Source: Pseudobdellovibrionaceae bacterium
GTDB lineage: Bacteria > Bdellovibrionota > Bdellovibrionia > Bdellovibrionales > Bdellovibrionaceae
Direction: 5' to 3'
Assembly (NCBI GenBank): GCA_021731025.1
Contig: JAKFYD010000050.1
Span: 1-58,584 of the forward strand
DNA length: 58,584 nt
A program made the translations under genes and the position numbers. The notes beneath the pieces are model-generated. The model was not told the origin of the DNA and made no database searches. It saw only the letters and a list, made by a program, of their open reading frames with translations. This document shows positions 18,077-26,941 of the stretch, in pieces. Each line of letters begins with the position of its first letter. Within the stretch, counting starts at the first letter, position 1.

Positions 18077-18949
18077 CTAATTCTTTCCTCGAAAGAACTT
18101 TTCCAATTTCAAATTAATGTAATCAGGGAAATCAAGTTGAGTGCAATGAGAGCCATAAGGGACCTCAATGTACTCACTGCCCTTAATGGAATTTCGCAGT
18201 TCATATTGAAATTTTTTAGGAGTGACGTGATCGTTCTCGCCGCTAATGATTAAGGTAGGTACTTCAATTTTTTTACAGATTTCTTCGCCATTGAAGCTCA
18301 TAAGCTCTTCGAATAAGGGGAAGAAAACTCGAAGATCCATTTGGGCAACTCCGCGCGCGTAAACTTCGATGTCTTTAAAGTGGGTCAGTTTCATATTAAA
18401 TCCACCGGCCAGCGCGGCTAATCTCATCGAAACGGGATTGTAAACTAGCATCTTCCACAGCTGCGACCAAATTTCGGGTGCATTTTCATACTGCCCTTTA
18501 ATGTAATAAAAGAAGGGCTCAACAACATCCAAACCAAACATTCCTTTGATGGGATTTTTTGCGAAGCCATTGATAAAAACCATACCTTTAAAAAGATCGG
18601 GCGCCAGATCATAGGATTTCAAAATAATGGGCACACCAAAGCTGTGGCCTAAGAACCAAGCTTTTTTTAAACCAAGATGATCCATTAATCCCTGGACATC
18701 TTTAGCCATGGATTCAAGATTTAAATTCGCTGCCGAGGAAACTCCTGAGCTTTTGTGATGACCACGCAAATCAAAAATAATGGTCTGATAATTTTTCGAG
18801 AAGTGATCAATTTGATAATGCCAATGATTGGCCAAACAAGCGATTCCGTAAATAAAAACTAAAGGTTCGCCTTCGCCCCGCACTTCATAATAAATGGGCG
18901 TGCCATCAAAGCTTTTAAAAGTCCCGGATTGTTTCGCAATAGATTCCAT
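18077..18949 (-). CDS. Alpha/beta hydrolase
   Basis: This protein of about 290 residues belongs to the alpha/beta hydrolase superfamily. FDGTPIYYEVRGEGEPLVFI leads the fold, the nucleophile elbow is GHSFGVP, the acid is in SGENDHVTP and the histidine in YGSHCTQLD. No signal peptide is seen, so it is cytoplasmic. The start at 18949 is preferred, with TAGGTG before it; a GTG at 18955 is the alternative. Either way it abuts the stop of the FHA gene upstream, so the two are translationally coupled. The substrate is unknown; esterase or haloperoxidase-like families are all possible. Confidence 0.85.
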   Translation of the reverse strand: MESIAKQSGTFKSFDGTPIYYEVRGEGEPLVFIYGIACLANHWHYQIDHFSKNYQTIIFDLRGHHKSSGVSSAANLNLESMAKDVQGLMDHLGLKKAWFLGHSFGVPIILKSYDLAPDLFKGMVFINGFAKNPIKGMFGLDVVEPFFYYIKGQYENAPEIWSQLWKMLVYNPVSMRLAALAGGFNMKLTHFKDIEVYARGVAQMDLRVFFPLFEELMSFNGEEICKKIEVPTLIISGENDHVTPKKFQYELRNSIKGSEYIEVPYGSHCTQLDFPDYINLKLEKFFRGKN

Positions 18950-18955
18950 GTTCAC

Positions 18956-19648
18956 CTAAACAAAATTCACTTTAATAACCGATTGACCAATTTGAATCAA
19001 ATCGCCCTCTTTAAGCACGGCCCGATCGACCGGAGATTTATTCAGGGAAACCTTAAAACCAGACTTATTGATCAGTAAAGCTCCAACGGGCTCCTGAGGT
19101 TGAATCTCGAAAGCAAGGTGGGGTGCTGAGCTTTCTTCTAAATCAATATCTAAGTGGCCAAAGCCGGCTTGTCTGGGGCCAAAAGCTAAAACTCTTTTCT
19201 GCTCAGCTTGAATGCCCACCAAAAACTCGAGCTCAACAGCAGGATTAAAAACTTTAAGTGCCACGGGAGCTGGAGTTTTTGAAGGAGAATTTAATTTAAA
19301 AAAACTTCGTAAAAATCCACGCCAACTTTTTTTAGCAAAAAGGGCTTCAACTTCTTTGTCACTGATCTCTTTGATCCGTACAGTTGTGTCCCCAACAACA
19401 AAGCTAACTCCTTGAATAAGAAGAACTTTTTTAACTTGCTGGGAATTAACCAAAAGACCATTCGAAGAGTCCAAGTCGATCAGAGAAAACTGCCCGCGTT
19501 CATCGCGAACAATTCGGCAGTGAGTGGAAGAAACATTGTCATCCTTCAAAAGGTAATCAGCCTTTATGCGCCCAAAAGTACGGCCTTCAACTAATTGAAA
19601 CATTTGACCTTTTTGTAATCCATCGACAATTTCTGCAACCAAAGCCAT
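18956..19648 (-). CDS. Protein with two FHA-like domains
   Basis: This 230-residue soluble protein has a canonical FHA domain at about 20-90 (GRTFGRIKADYLLKDDNVSS, HCRIVRD, LIDLDSSNGLLVNSQQV), which binds phosphothreonine peptides. A second FHA-like half (about 150-230) includes SAPHLAFEIQ, LINKSGFKVSLNKSPV and LKEGDLIQIGQSVIKV, with weaker motifs. The linker is basic and Pro-rich. It is transcribed away from rpsF and followed immediately by the alpha/beta hydrolase. A partner Ser/Thr kinase is expected but is not in this window. Confidence 0.85.
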   Translation of the reverse strand: MALVAEIVDGLQKGQMFQLVEGRTFGRIKADYLLKDDNVSSTHCRIVRDERGQFSLIDLDSSNGLLVNSQQVKKVLLIQGVSFVVGDTTVRIKEISDKEVEALFAKKSWRGFLRSFFKLNSPSKTPAPVALKVFNPAVELEFLVGIQAEQKRVLAFGPRQAGFGHLDIDLEESSAPHLAFEIQPQEPVGALLINKSGFKVSLNKSPVDRAVLKEGDLIQIGQSVIKVNFV

Positions 19649-19702
19649 ATCCTATCTTAGGCTTTTTTGAAGATTCAGACAACAGAACTCCAAGAACTCT
19701 CC

Positions 19703-19731
19703 TTGTCCTTCGACGAAAGGCATGCTACAGG
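19703..19731 (+). promoter_or_regulatory. Candidate sigma-70 promoter for rpsF
   Basis: TTGTCC (19703-19708), a 17-base spacer and TACAGG (19726-19731), with TGC directly before the -10 box (extended -10). It would give a leader of roughly 60 bases before rpsF, containing a GGAGGAGG stretch and CCGAAAGG. The -10 is a modest match. Confidence 0.35.
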
Positions 19732-19799
19732 CTTAGGCACACACCTTGTTCCTTCTTGATTTAGTTATCGGAGGAGGAGCTTTAACCGAAAGGAAAGTC

Positions 19800-20255
19800 A
19801 TGCAGTTGTCTAAAAACGACCTGAAAAGGCCGTATGAAGTCGTGGTTCTTGTTCACCCCGACGCCAGTCTGGAAGAGCAAAAAGAATTATTCAGAAAAAA
19901 TAAAGCAACAATTACTACTTACAAAGGTGCAATCCACTCTTTGGAAACTTGGGGAAAACGTAACTTAGGTTCTCCTATTGGCAAATTGAAAAAGGCTATT
20001 TACTTCCACTCTATATTTGAAGCTGATCCTCAAGCGGTTGCCGAGATTGAGCGTACAATGAGAATCAATGATCGCGTTTTGCGATTCATGCATGCTCGAC
20101 TTGATGAAAGAACTGCAGTGAATAAACATTTAGAAGCTTTCAAAAAAGGTCTCAGTGAATCAGCGGCTCGTGAAAAAGAACGCGAAGCTAAGATGCAAGC
20201 TCGTAAAGCAGCTTTCGCAGCAGCACGTGCAGACAGATCTGATTCTCGAGAATAA
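19800..20255 (+). CDS. rpsF: 30S ribosomal protein S6 (bS6)
   Basis: From the ATG at 19800 this is a 151-residue bS6: RPYEVVVLVHPDASLEEQKE, LETWGKRNLGSPIGKLKKAI and MRINDRVLRFMHARLDE are typical. It is longer than the usual 100-130 residues because of a Lys/Arg/Ala-rich C-terminal tail. GGAAAG precedes this ATG, whereas a start at 19746 would add non-homologous residues. In most bacteria rpsF is followed by rpsR. Here rpsR is absent, and a DUF2232 gene begins in a TAATG overlap, followed by rplI. Confidence 0.94.
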   Translation: MQLSKNDLKRPYEVVVLVHPDASLEEQKELFRKNKATITTYKGAIHSLETWGKRNLGSPIGKLKKAIYFHSIFEADPQAVAEIERTMRINDRVLRFMHARLDERTAVNKHLEAFKKGLSESAAREKEREAKMQARKAAFAAARADRSDSRE

Positions 20256-21157
20256 TGAAAAACTTAAAGGCAACTCCCCAAAAGTTCCTTTATCTGAGTT
20301 CACTTTCGATTTTAGTAACGATTATGACTCTGATTTTTGGAACACCATTCTTGCGCGCCGTTAGAAGAACTTATGGTTCTTTGGCGTATTGGGGATTGGG
20401 CCTTTTTGTTTCATTTATTTTTTGGCAGCTAAAGGCTCCACTTCTCCTGGTATTTTTAACTTCATTGTGGATTGCCCTCGGAGTTCAGATGAACGGAGAA
20501 AAACGAGGGTTTCGCTGGTGGAATTCAGCTTTTCTCGGTTTGGGTGTTGGTGCTTTAGTTGGATTCGCAAGCGCTTACGGAATACTTGTTAGCTACGAAT
20601 TGACGACGGAAGAAAGCCAGCTGAGCTTGTTGCAAGAGTTTTTAGCTAAACTGCAAACAAACCAAATGAAGCTAAATCCAAAAGAAATGCTTCAGCTTAT
20701 GCCGGGCCTATTTGTTGTCGCTTTAGAATTGGCACTAGGAATAGGCCTTGTTTTCGAAAAGCAGGTTTTTCGTTGGTTTGATTTGCCTCGGGAGAGATTT
20801 GTTTCACAGGGGAACCTGTTGGAGTATCGACTGCCCGACGCACTGATCTGGTTCAGTTTAACAATGTTGTTGGTTGCATTTGTTGATTTTGGTTCGCGAC
20901 CGCTGACAGTGCTGGGTTTGAACTTTGTTTATGTGGTGACCATTCTTTATTTTTTTCAAGGATTGGCCATCATCGAAGTTTTTTTAAGGACAATTAAGTC
21001 CGGGTTTTTTGGTCGTTTTATTGTTTATTTTTTAATGGTTGGACAACTCTTACCAATCGTTGCGTTTCTCGGTTTTGCTGATTTTTGGCTCGATTTTCGA
21101 AGACGCCTTCGAATTGTTGAAACAAAAACAAAAAATACCGAAAACAAAGCGGATTGA
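20255..21157 (+). CDS. DUF2232-like integral membrane protein
   Basis: This 300-residue protein has about seven or eight hydrophobic segments (near 10-30, 40-75, 88-110, 148-165, 195-215, 220-245, 255-285). Between rpsF and rplI this matches the position of DUF2232 membrane proteins in several bacteria; I call the family from context and topology, not from a strong motif. It overlaps the rpsF stop by one base (TAATG). The function is unknown, although similar proteins are sometimes compared with S-components of transporters. Confidence 0.7.
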   Translation: MKNLKATPQKFLYLSSLSILVTIMTLIFGTPFLRAVRRTYGSLAYWGLGLFVSFIFWQLKAPLLLVFLTSLWIALGVQMNGEKRGFRWWNSAFLGLGVGALVGFASAYGILVSYELTTEESQLSLLQEFLAKLQTNQMKLNPKEMLQLMPGLFVVALELALGIGLVFEKQVFRWFDLPRERFVSQGNLLEYRLPDALIWFSLTMLLVAFVDFGSRPLTVLGLNFVYVVTILYFFQGLAIIEVFLRTIKSGFFGRFIVYFLMVGQLLPIVAFLGFADFWLDFRRRLRIVETKTKNTENKAD

Positions 21158-21187
21158 TCGAGTGAACTTCCTCAACAGGAGAAAGAT

Positions 21188-21631
21188 ATGAAAGTTATTC
21201 TTCAAAAAGATGTCAAAGATGTGGGTAAAGTCGGTGACCTAGTTAATGTTTCCGAAGGTTTTGCACGGAATTTTTTATTTCCACGCAAATTAGCTTCTGA
21301 AGCTACAGAACATAAAGTTAAAGAGTGGGAACACTTAAAACGTGTCGCAGAAGCCAAGAAGAAAAAAGCTGTGACCGAACGTCAAGCGATCTTGGATAAA
21401 ATCAAAGGAATTACTTTGAATTTTAAAGCGCCTGCCGGCGAGACCGATAAACTTTTTGGGACTATCACGACAACTGAAATTTCTCGTGAATTGCAAAAAC
21501 AAGGTTTTTCAATTGATCGACGTGATATTCATCTCGAAGAGCCTATTAAAATTCTAGGCCAGCACAAAGCTATCGTTAGATACGGCGAAGGACTTGAAGC
21601 TCATTTGAGCATTGCTGTCGAGCGCACTTAG
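21188..21631 (+). CDS. rplI: 50S ribosomal protein L9 (bL9)
   Basis: This 147-residue bL9 starts [20 protein letters not shown] and contains the N-domain signature [13 protein letters not shown]. The long connecting helix and the C-domain ([26 protein letters not shown]) follow. Length is typical. AGGAGAAAGAT precedes the ATG. It is the third gene of the rpsF-DUF2232-rplI cluster and convergent with the small gene at 21634. Confidence 0.96.
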   Translation: MKVILQKDVKDVGKVGDLVNVSEGFARNFLFPRKLASEATEHKVKEWEHLKRVAEAKKKKAVTERQAILDKIKGITLNFKAPAGETDKLFGTITTTEISRELQKQGFSIDRRDIHLEEPIKILGQHKAIVRYGEGLEAHLSIAVERT

Positions 21632-21633
21632 TC

Positions 21634-21873
21634 TTAATTCGTTTTGCAAATATCAATCGGTCGAGGATCTTCATCAGAATGCTCTTCGACCGTTTTTTTT
21701 AGCTCGACAAATACATCTTGAATTTCTTGAGCTAGAACTTCTCTTAAGGTTGCTAAATTAATTTCCTGAGAAGAAATTCCATACTTCTTAAGTAGCTCAT
21801 CGAGTTCACGAACAAAAACTTGTTCGTCGAGTCCAGAGTACAATGATAAATTTTCGATCAGTTTCTTTTCCAT
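21634..21873 (-). CDS. Small acidic protein of unknown function
   Basis: This 79-residue acidic protein (MEKKLIENLSLYSGLDEQ...) is probably all-helical, with no signal peptide. GGAGGCGAAC lies directly before this ATG, so the start at 21873 is preferred over 21894. It lies between dnaB (same strand) and rplI (opposite strand, 2 bases away). I recognise no family. Confidence 0.6.
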   Translation of the reverse strand: MEKKLIENLSLYSGLDEQVFVRELDELLKKYGISSQEINLATLREVLAQEIQDVFVELKKTVEEHSDEDPRPIDICKTN

Positions 21874-21997
21874 GTTCGCCTCCGTGCGAGACAAGGGCCT
21901 TTGTCTTTTGACAAAATCATTCCATCAAGAGGTTAATCGAGGTGCAAGTTGATAGAAAAATATTTGGAACTTCTAGACCAAAACTAAATAAAGCCCT

Positions 21998-23398
21998 TTA
22001 GGCATTCCCACCTGGGGCAAAATTTCGTGGTTTTCCAACATGGGGCGGTGCTTGCGGAGGGGGAAGTGGGCTAACAACGTGAGGATCGGCATCGCGGAAC
22101 TTATTGTATTTCGCATCGAATCTCAGTTTTACGGTGCCTGTAGGTCCATTCCTTTGTTTACCGACAATGACTTCAGCATGACCCTGTTTTTCTGGATCTT
22201 CTTTATCGTAATAATCATCGCGATAAAGCATCATGATCACATCGGCATCTTGCTCGATAGAACCTGATTCCCGCAAATCTGAAAGCATGGGACGACGATC
22301 TGAACGCCCCTCAACACTTCGATTCAGCTGCGCTAAAGCAACAACAGGAACATTTAATTCTTTGGCGATCATTTTTAAACTTTTTGAAATTTCTGAAACG
22401 GCACGCTCACGACTTTCTACTTTTTGCTTTAAGTCCATCAACTGAAGGTAGTCGATCAGGATGAGATCAAGATTGTGTTGAGCTTTTAAACGCCGGCAAC
22501 GGGCGCGAATTTCAAAAGGACTAATGGAAGAGGTGTCGTCAATGTACATGGGAGCTTCGCTAAGCGTAGAGGCGGCTGAAATGAGCTTTGGCCAAGACGA
22601 ATCTTGCACCCGACCCGTACGGACCTCTGACATACCCACTTTAGCTTCAGCAGCCAGAAGACGCATCATTACGGATTCTTTACTCATCTCTAAAGAAAAG
22701 AAGGCCACAGATTTTTTTTGTCGAAGAGCTGCGGCGCTCGCGAGATTAAGACCAAATGCTGTCTTTCCCATGGAAGGACGAGCCGCTACGATGAGAAGCT
22801 CACCACCATGCAGACCTGCAGTCATCTTATCAAGCTCAGCAAATCCCGTAGAAAGGCCTGTGACATCTTCCTGGCGCTGATAAAGTTGTTCAATTTTTTT
22901 AATGCTATCTTTAACAATTTCCATTGAGCCAACAAGGCCCTGTGTTGATTTTTTTTCACTCACTTTAAAGATGTCGGCTTCCGCACGATCTAAAAGAACT
23001 TCAACATCTTGATCACTGGTGTAGGCCTTTTCGATGATCTCACCACTGGTGTGGATCAGGCGACGCAAGAGAGATTTATCTTTAACGATTTGGGCATAGG
23101 TGGCGATATGAGCTGCCGAAATTGTTTTTTCCAAGAGACTAGCTAAATAAACATAACCGCCAATTGCATCGAACTCTTGGCGCGACTGTAAAATATCAGT
23201 CGCGGTGACAAGATCAATCGGCATATTTTTAGAATGAAGATCGCGAATAGCTTGGTAAATTTTTTGATTGGCTGGACTGTAAAAATCATCGGGCTCAATC
23301 ACGTCAGCAACTTGGTCAAAAGCTTCTCGCTCTAAAAGAAGTCCCCCAAGTATTGACTGCTCGGCCTCGAGATTTTGTGGTGGTACACGAGTACCCAT
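21998..23398 (-). CDS. dnaB: Replicative DNA helicase
   Basis: This 466-residue hexameric helicase unwinds DNA ahead of the replication fork. The N-terminal domain (PPQNLEAEQSILGGLLLE) is followed by a RecA-like motor with Walker A ARPSMGKTAFGLN near 205. FFSLEMSKESVMMRLL, Walker B LILIDYLQLM and LSDLRESGSIEQDADVIMML also match. The tail is Pro/Gly-rich. GAGGGGG precedes the ATG. In many bacteria dnaB follows rplI; here it faces rplI convergently. Confidence 0.96.
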   Translation of the reverse strand: MGTRVPPQNLEAEQSILGGLLLEREAFDQVADVIEPDDFYSPANQKIYQAIRDLHSKNMPIDLVTATDILQSRQEFDAIGGYVYLASLLEKTISAAHIATYAQIVKDKSLLRRLIHTSGEIIEKAYTSDQDVEVLLDRAEADIFKVSEKKSTQGLVGSMEIVKDSIKKIEQLYQRQEDVTGLSTGFAELDKMTAGLHGGELLIVAARPSMGKTAFGLNLASAAALRQKKSVAFFSLEMSKESVMMRLLAAEAKVGMSEVRTGRVQDSSWPKLISAASTLSEAPMYIDDTSSISPFEIRARCRRLKAQHNLDLILIDYLQLMDLKQKVESRERAVSEISKSLKMIAKELNVPVVALAQLNRSVEGRSDRRPMLSDLRESGSIEQDADVIMMLYRDDYYDKEDPEKQGHAEVIVGKQRNGPTGTVKLRFDAKYNKFRDADPHVVSPLPPPQAPPHVGKPRNFAPGGNA

Positions 23399-23445
23399 GG
23401 TCCCCCTCAGAACAAAGCTAAGAACACGCTTTTCAAGAACAAGTT

Positions 23446-23745
23446 CTAGTTATTTTTTTTAACTCGAATTTTATAATTGTCGATCTTTTTCTTAAGGGTG
23501 TTGCGATTAATACCCAGCATCTGAGCGGTTTTTACCTGATTGCCATTATAAGCACGAAGGGCAAGTTCAAGAAGTGGCTTTTCAACTTGTTCGATCACAA
23601 CATTGTAAAGACCATTCAATTCAACCTGAGCTTCTCGTTGTTGCTGGAAAAGCACTTCGAGTTTGCTTTTAACAAGCTTTTCGAGGCTAACGGACTGTAA
23701 ATTGGCAACAAAAAGATGATCAGAGTTGTTCAAGTTGGGCGTCAT
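23446..23745 (-). CDS. Fis-type DNA-binding protein
   Basis: This 99-residue protein has a Fis-type helix-turn-helix at its C-terminus: ALRAYNGNQVKTAQMLGINR, then NTLKKKIDNYKI. The layout of a helical dimerisation region followed by the HTH resembles Fis or the C-terminal domain of NtrC-type regulators, but there is no AAA+ domain. AGGAG sits five bases before the ATG. It is likely a nucleoid-associated or transcription factor. Its gene is downstream of queE and 47 bases upstream of dnaB. Confidence 0.85.
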   Translation of the reverse strand: MTPNLNNSDHLFVANLQSVSLEKLVKSKLEVLFQQQREAQVELNGLYNVVIEQVEKPLLELALRAYNGNQVKTAQMLGINRNTLKKKIDNYKIRVKKNN

Positions 23746-23787
23746 GGAACTCCTAAAAGTTTACAAAAAAAGTTAATTTTTTTATTT

Positions 23788-23816
23788 CTCGCAAAACCAT
23801 TTTCTGGCTTCGCGAG
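23788..23816 (-). terminator. Strong RNA hairpin between queE and the Fis-type gene
   Basis: On the minus strand, CTCGCGAAGCCA pairs over all 12 positions (two G-U) with TGGTTTTGCGAG around a GAAAA loop, 8 bases after the queE stop. The bases after it are AAATAAAAAAATT, not a clean T run, so it may be an imperfect terminator, an attenuator or an mRNA-stabilising stem in the leader of the Fis-type gene. Confidence 0.45.
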
Positions 23817-23823
23817 TAGATGA

Positions 23824-24462
23824 TCACACACCACGTGTTTCTGGAGACCAAATATACTTATGCAGCTGTAATTGCAACCTTGCAGTTGAATTTTTTTTCA
23901 AAATTTTTTCAGCCAGCCAACGTTCGCTAACTTGGCCATATGATGGACTGTATAAAACTGTAAAATTTTTTAATAAATCATGTTGACGGCAAAAATTTTC
24001 TGACCAGTCGAAGTCTTTTTCTGAACAGATTACAAATTTAAATTCAGTGTGCTTTTGCAAATGCTGTAGATTCTCGAGAAGAAAGCTGTCGGCGGCTCCA
24101 CTGTCTGGAGTTTTTACATCAAGAATTGTTTTTACTCTGGAGTCAACGGGAGCAATGCTTTTGGAGCCGCTGGTTTCCAACGAAACAATAAATCCGAGAT
24201 CACAAAGTTGGGACATCAAAGGAAAAATTTCTTTTTGTAAAAGGGGCTCACCACCGGTCAAACAGACATATTGGGCACCGAAGGATTGGATCTTCGTGAT
24301 AATGTCCTCTTGGCTTAAAAGTTCGCCGTCGTAATAGGAGTATTTTGTATCACAATAAGTGCAACGCAAATTGCAAGCAGTTGTGCGTACAAAAACCGTT
24401 GGATAGCCAACATACGAGGTTTCACCCTGAATACTGTGGAAAATTTCGTTGATTTTGATCAT
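23824..24462 (-). CDS. queE: 7-carboxy-7-deazaguanine synthase (radical SAM)
   Basis: This radical-SAM enzyme of queuosine biosynthesis converts 6-carboxytetrahydropterin to CDG. MIKINEIFHSIQGETSYVGY is the QueE substrate-binding start. CNLRCTYC supplies the three cluster cysteines, and CLTGGEPLLQ and SLETSGSK follow. The start at 24462 (212 residues) is preferred: the longer ORF to 24585 adds 41 unrelated residues overlapping ftsK on the other strand. No other queuosine genes are adjacent. It is divergent from ftsK across 93 bases. Confidence 0.92.
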   Translation of the reverse strand: MIKINEIFHSIQGETSYVGYPTVFVRTTACNLRCTYCDTKYSYYDGELLSQEDIITKIQSFGAQYVCLTGGEPLLQKEIFPLMSQLCDLGFIVSLETSGSKSIAPVDSRVKTILDVKTPDSGAADSFLLENLQHLQKHTEFKFVICSEKDFDWSENFCRQHDLLKNFTVLYSPSYGQVSERWLAEKILKKNSTARLQLQLHKYIWSPETRGV

Positions 24463-24555
24463 AGGCTCGACTGATGTCTTGCCGGGGGCCTCAGCTAAAG
24501 TCAAGTCTACGAATCCCCGCTTTCCACCTAGGGAAAGAAAGAGTAAATTTTCTAA

Positions 24556-26898
24556 ATGAATGTTTTTTTTAAAAAATTCCGTCAAGACTTGTCGGCTATA
24601 GGGTGGTTATTCCTTGCCCTGTTTATTGGCCTAGCTCTATTCACTTTTAACCCTCGAGACCCCTCGATCAATTCGATTGGTCGCGGTCTGGCAGTCATGA
24701 ATGCCTGCGGGCCCGTTGGATCATTCCTTGCGGATGCCCTTTATCAGCTCTTTGGTATCGGCAGCTGGATTTTGCCCGTCAGTTTTTTAAGATTATCTTG
24801 GGCCGGCTTCTGGGGCGAAGACATGAGCATTAAGCGCATACGTTTTTTGTGGGCCTCACTTCTTCTCATTACATTTTCATGTTTAGTTTGCCTTTATTGG
24901 CCAAGCACTAAAATTTTTTCCGAGCAAATTTACTTGGGAGGATTAATTGGGCTTAGTTTTTCAAAGGTGCTGTTAAAAACCTTTAACTCTTTAGGCTTGC
25001 AGGTTCTCTTGTGGTCCATTGCTTTGGTTTTAGTGGTTTTTTATTCTGAAAAAAGTTTACGTGAGTTGGCACGAGCGCCCCGATCTTTATGGGCTGCACT
25101 CATGAAAATGAAGTGGGTTAAACAAATTAAAATTCAAGCGCGTGAGAAGAAACAAACTGTTGCGCCTAAAAAGAATTTGATTTTGTTAAAAAGTGAAAAT
25201 GACCGCGAAGAAAAAAAACCTGTCGCCAAAGAAGAGTCTGAGACTAAATTTCAATTGCCCTTGAAAAATTTTGAAAACCAAGACGATGAAGAAGACAACA
25301 TCGCTGATGAACCCGAGGAAAAACCAATTCCTTTAAATACCAAACGCAAAGTTGTCTTAAAAGCGAAACCTCCCCGCCGTATTGAAAACTGGGAGATGCC
25401 TAAAATTTCTTTGTTGGATGACCCTCCAGCGGGACGTGTCCGTATTGATGAACGAGAAATTAAAAGGAAAGCGGAAGTGCTCGTTGATAAGCTGAAACAT
25501 TTCAACATCGAAGGGCAAATCGTTGATGCGAAACCAGGCCCTCTGGTGACGATGTTTGAATTTAAACCTAACGCTGACGTTAAGCTCAGTAAAATTACCG
25601 AGCTCCAAGATGATTTGTCCCTTGCACTGAGCAGTGAATCTCTTCGCGTGATCGCGCCGATTCCAGGTCGTGACGTGGTGGGATTCGAGACTTCAAATGC
25701 GAAGCGGGAAACTGTTTACTACAAAGATCTGTTGGCGGAAGATATTTTCTGGAGCGAAGACTATCGCTTACCTATCGCTTTAGGTCGACAAGTGAATGGC
25801 GATCCAAAAATTGTAGATCTGCGGAAAATGCCTCATCTTCTTGTTGCTGGAACAACAGGGTCAGGAAAATCGGTGCTGATTACGTCAATCATCACGGGTT
25901 TGCTATTTAAGCATTCGCCAAAAACGTTAAGACTTATATTGATTGATCCTAAACAAGTGGACTTGGCGGCCTTTGGCGATGTTCCTCATCTAATTATGCC
26001 TCCTGTAACCGATCCGAAAAAAGCAGTTTCTGCTTTGAGATGGGCTATCAAAGAAATGGAAAAACGCTACAAATCGATGAGCAAATTTGGAGCGCGTGGT
26101 TTAGAAACCTATAACGAAATGGTCGGAGCCCTTACTCCTGAGCAGGTCAGCGAACATGAAAAGATCAATGCTTCCTATGAAGGGCCAATGAAACTCGAGC
26201 AATATTACTACACTCCGCAGCCTTATATTGTGATCGTCGTTGAAGAGTTTGGCGACTTGATGGCCGTCGATAAACAAAATGTCGAACAAGGCGTTGTGCG
26301 TTTGGCACAAATGGCTCGAGCTTGCGGATTACATTTAATTCTAGCGATGCAATCGCCGCGTAAAGAAGTGGTTACGGGTCTGATCAAAACTAATATTCCT
26401 GGAAGAATTGGATTAAAAGTAGCTAGTAAAATGGACTCACGAATTATCCTTGATGAGGGAGGAGCCGAACGCCTCTTGCCAAATGGGGATATGTTGTTCT
26501 TGGCCCCTGGAATTTCTAAACCTATGCGCCATCATGGACCTTATCTCAGCGAAAAAGAAATTAACAGCGTCGCCGCTTTCTGGGCCGAGCAGTCGGAGCC
26601 CGAGTTTGATACTCTTGCCATGAAAATTCTCGAAGGCTTTAGCTCTGAGCCGGGAGCTGAAGGTGGTGGTGCCGGAGCCTCCTTTGAAGAAAATGAATAT
26701 GATGAAATGTATGACCAGATTTTATCATGGGCCTCTGAGCAAAAAGAAGTAAGTGCTTCACTTTTACAGAGAAGATTCCGCTTAGGATATCCTCGAGCGG
26801 CCCGAATCATTGAGATCATGGAAAAAGAAGGCGTTGTTGGCCCAGCAAACGGAAGCAAGGCGCGTCAAGTCCTGGTGAATTCCTATAAGGAAGGCTAA
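24556..26898 (+). CDS. ftsK: DNA translocase FtsK/SpoIIIE
   Basis: This 780-residue membrane-anchored ATPase pumps the chromosome terminus through the division septum. Four to five hydrophobic segments occupy about residues 14-170. A charged linker (about 200-270) follows, then the alpha/beta motor with Walker A AGTTGSGKSVLITS near 433, Walker B VIVVEEFGDLM and PSRKEV-type MQSPRKEVVTGLIK. A C-terminal winged-helix gamma domain (about 715-775, LLQRRFRLGYPRAARIIEIM) should read orienting DNA sequences. The linker is short compared with E. coli FtsK. No clear ribosome-binding site precedes the ATG. Confidence 0.95.
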   Translation: MNVFFKKFRQDLSAIGWLFLALFIGLALFTFNPRDPSINSIGRGLAVMNACGPVGSFLADALYQLFGIGSWILPVSFLRLSWAGFWGEDMSIKRIRFLWASLLLITFSCLVCLYWPSTKIFSEQIYLGGLIGLSFSKVLLKTFNSLGLQVLLWSIALVLVVFYSEKSLRELARAPRSLWAALMKMKWVKQIKIQAREKKQTVAPKKNLILLKSENDREEKKPVAKEESETKFQLPLKNFENQDDEEDNIADEPEEKPIPLNTKRKVVLKAKPPRRIENWEMPKISLLDDPPAGRVRIDEREIKRKAEVLVDKLKHFNIEGQIVDAKPGPLVTMFEFKPNADVKLSKITELQDDLSLALSSESLRVIAPIPGRDVVGFETSNAKRETVYYKDLLAEDIFWSEDYRLPIALGRQVNGDPKIVDLRKMPHLLVAGTTGSGKSVLITSIITGLLFKHSPKTLRLILIDPKQVDLAAFGDVPHLIMPPVTDPKKAVSALRWAIKEMEKRYKSMSKFGARGLETYNEMVGALTPEQVSEHEKINASYEGPMKLEQYYYTPQPYIVIVVEEFGDLMAVDKQNVEQGVVRLAQMARACGLHLILAMQSPRKEVVTGLIKTNIPGRIGLKVASKMDSRIILDEGGAERLLPNGDMLFLAPGISKPMRHHGPYLSEKEINSVAAFWAEQSEPEFDTLAMKILEGFSSEPGAEGGGAGASFEENEYDEMYDQILSWASEQKEVSASLLQRRFRLGYPRAARIIEIMEKEGVVGPANGSKARQVLVNSYKEG

Positions 26899-26941
26899 GC
26901 TGTCTTGACTGAATCTGCCCCCCTAAGAGAAGACTAAAGGT

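Noticed and set aside
24463-24585. Extended N-terminus of queE
   Set aside because: The extra 41 residues overlap the ftsK start on the other strand and precede the usual QueE start MIKINEIF.
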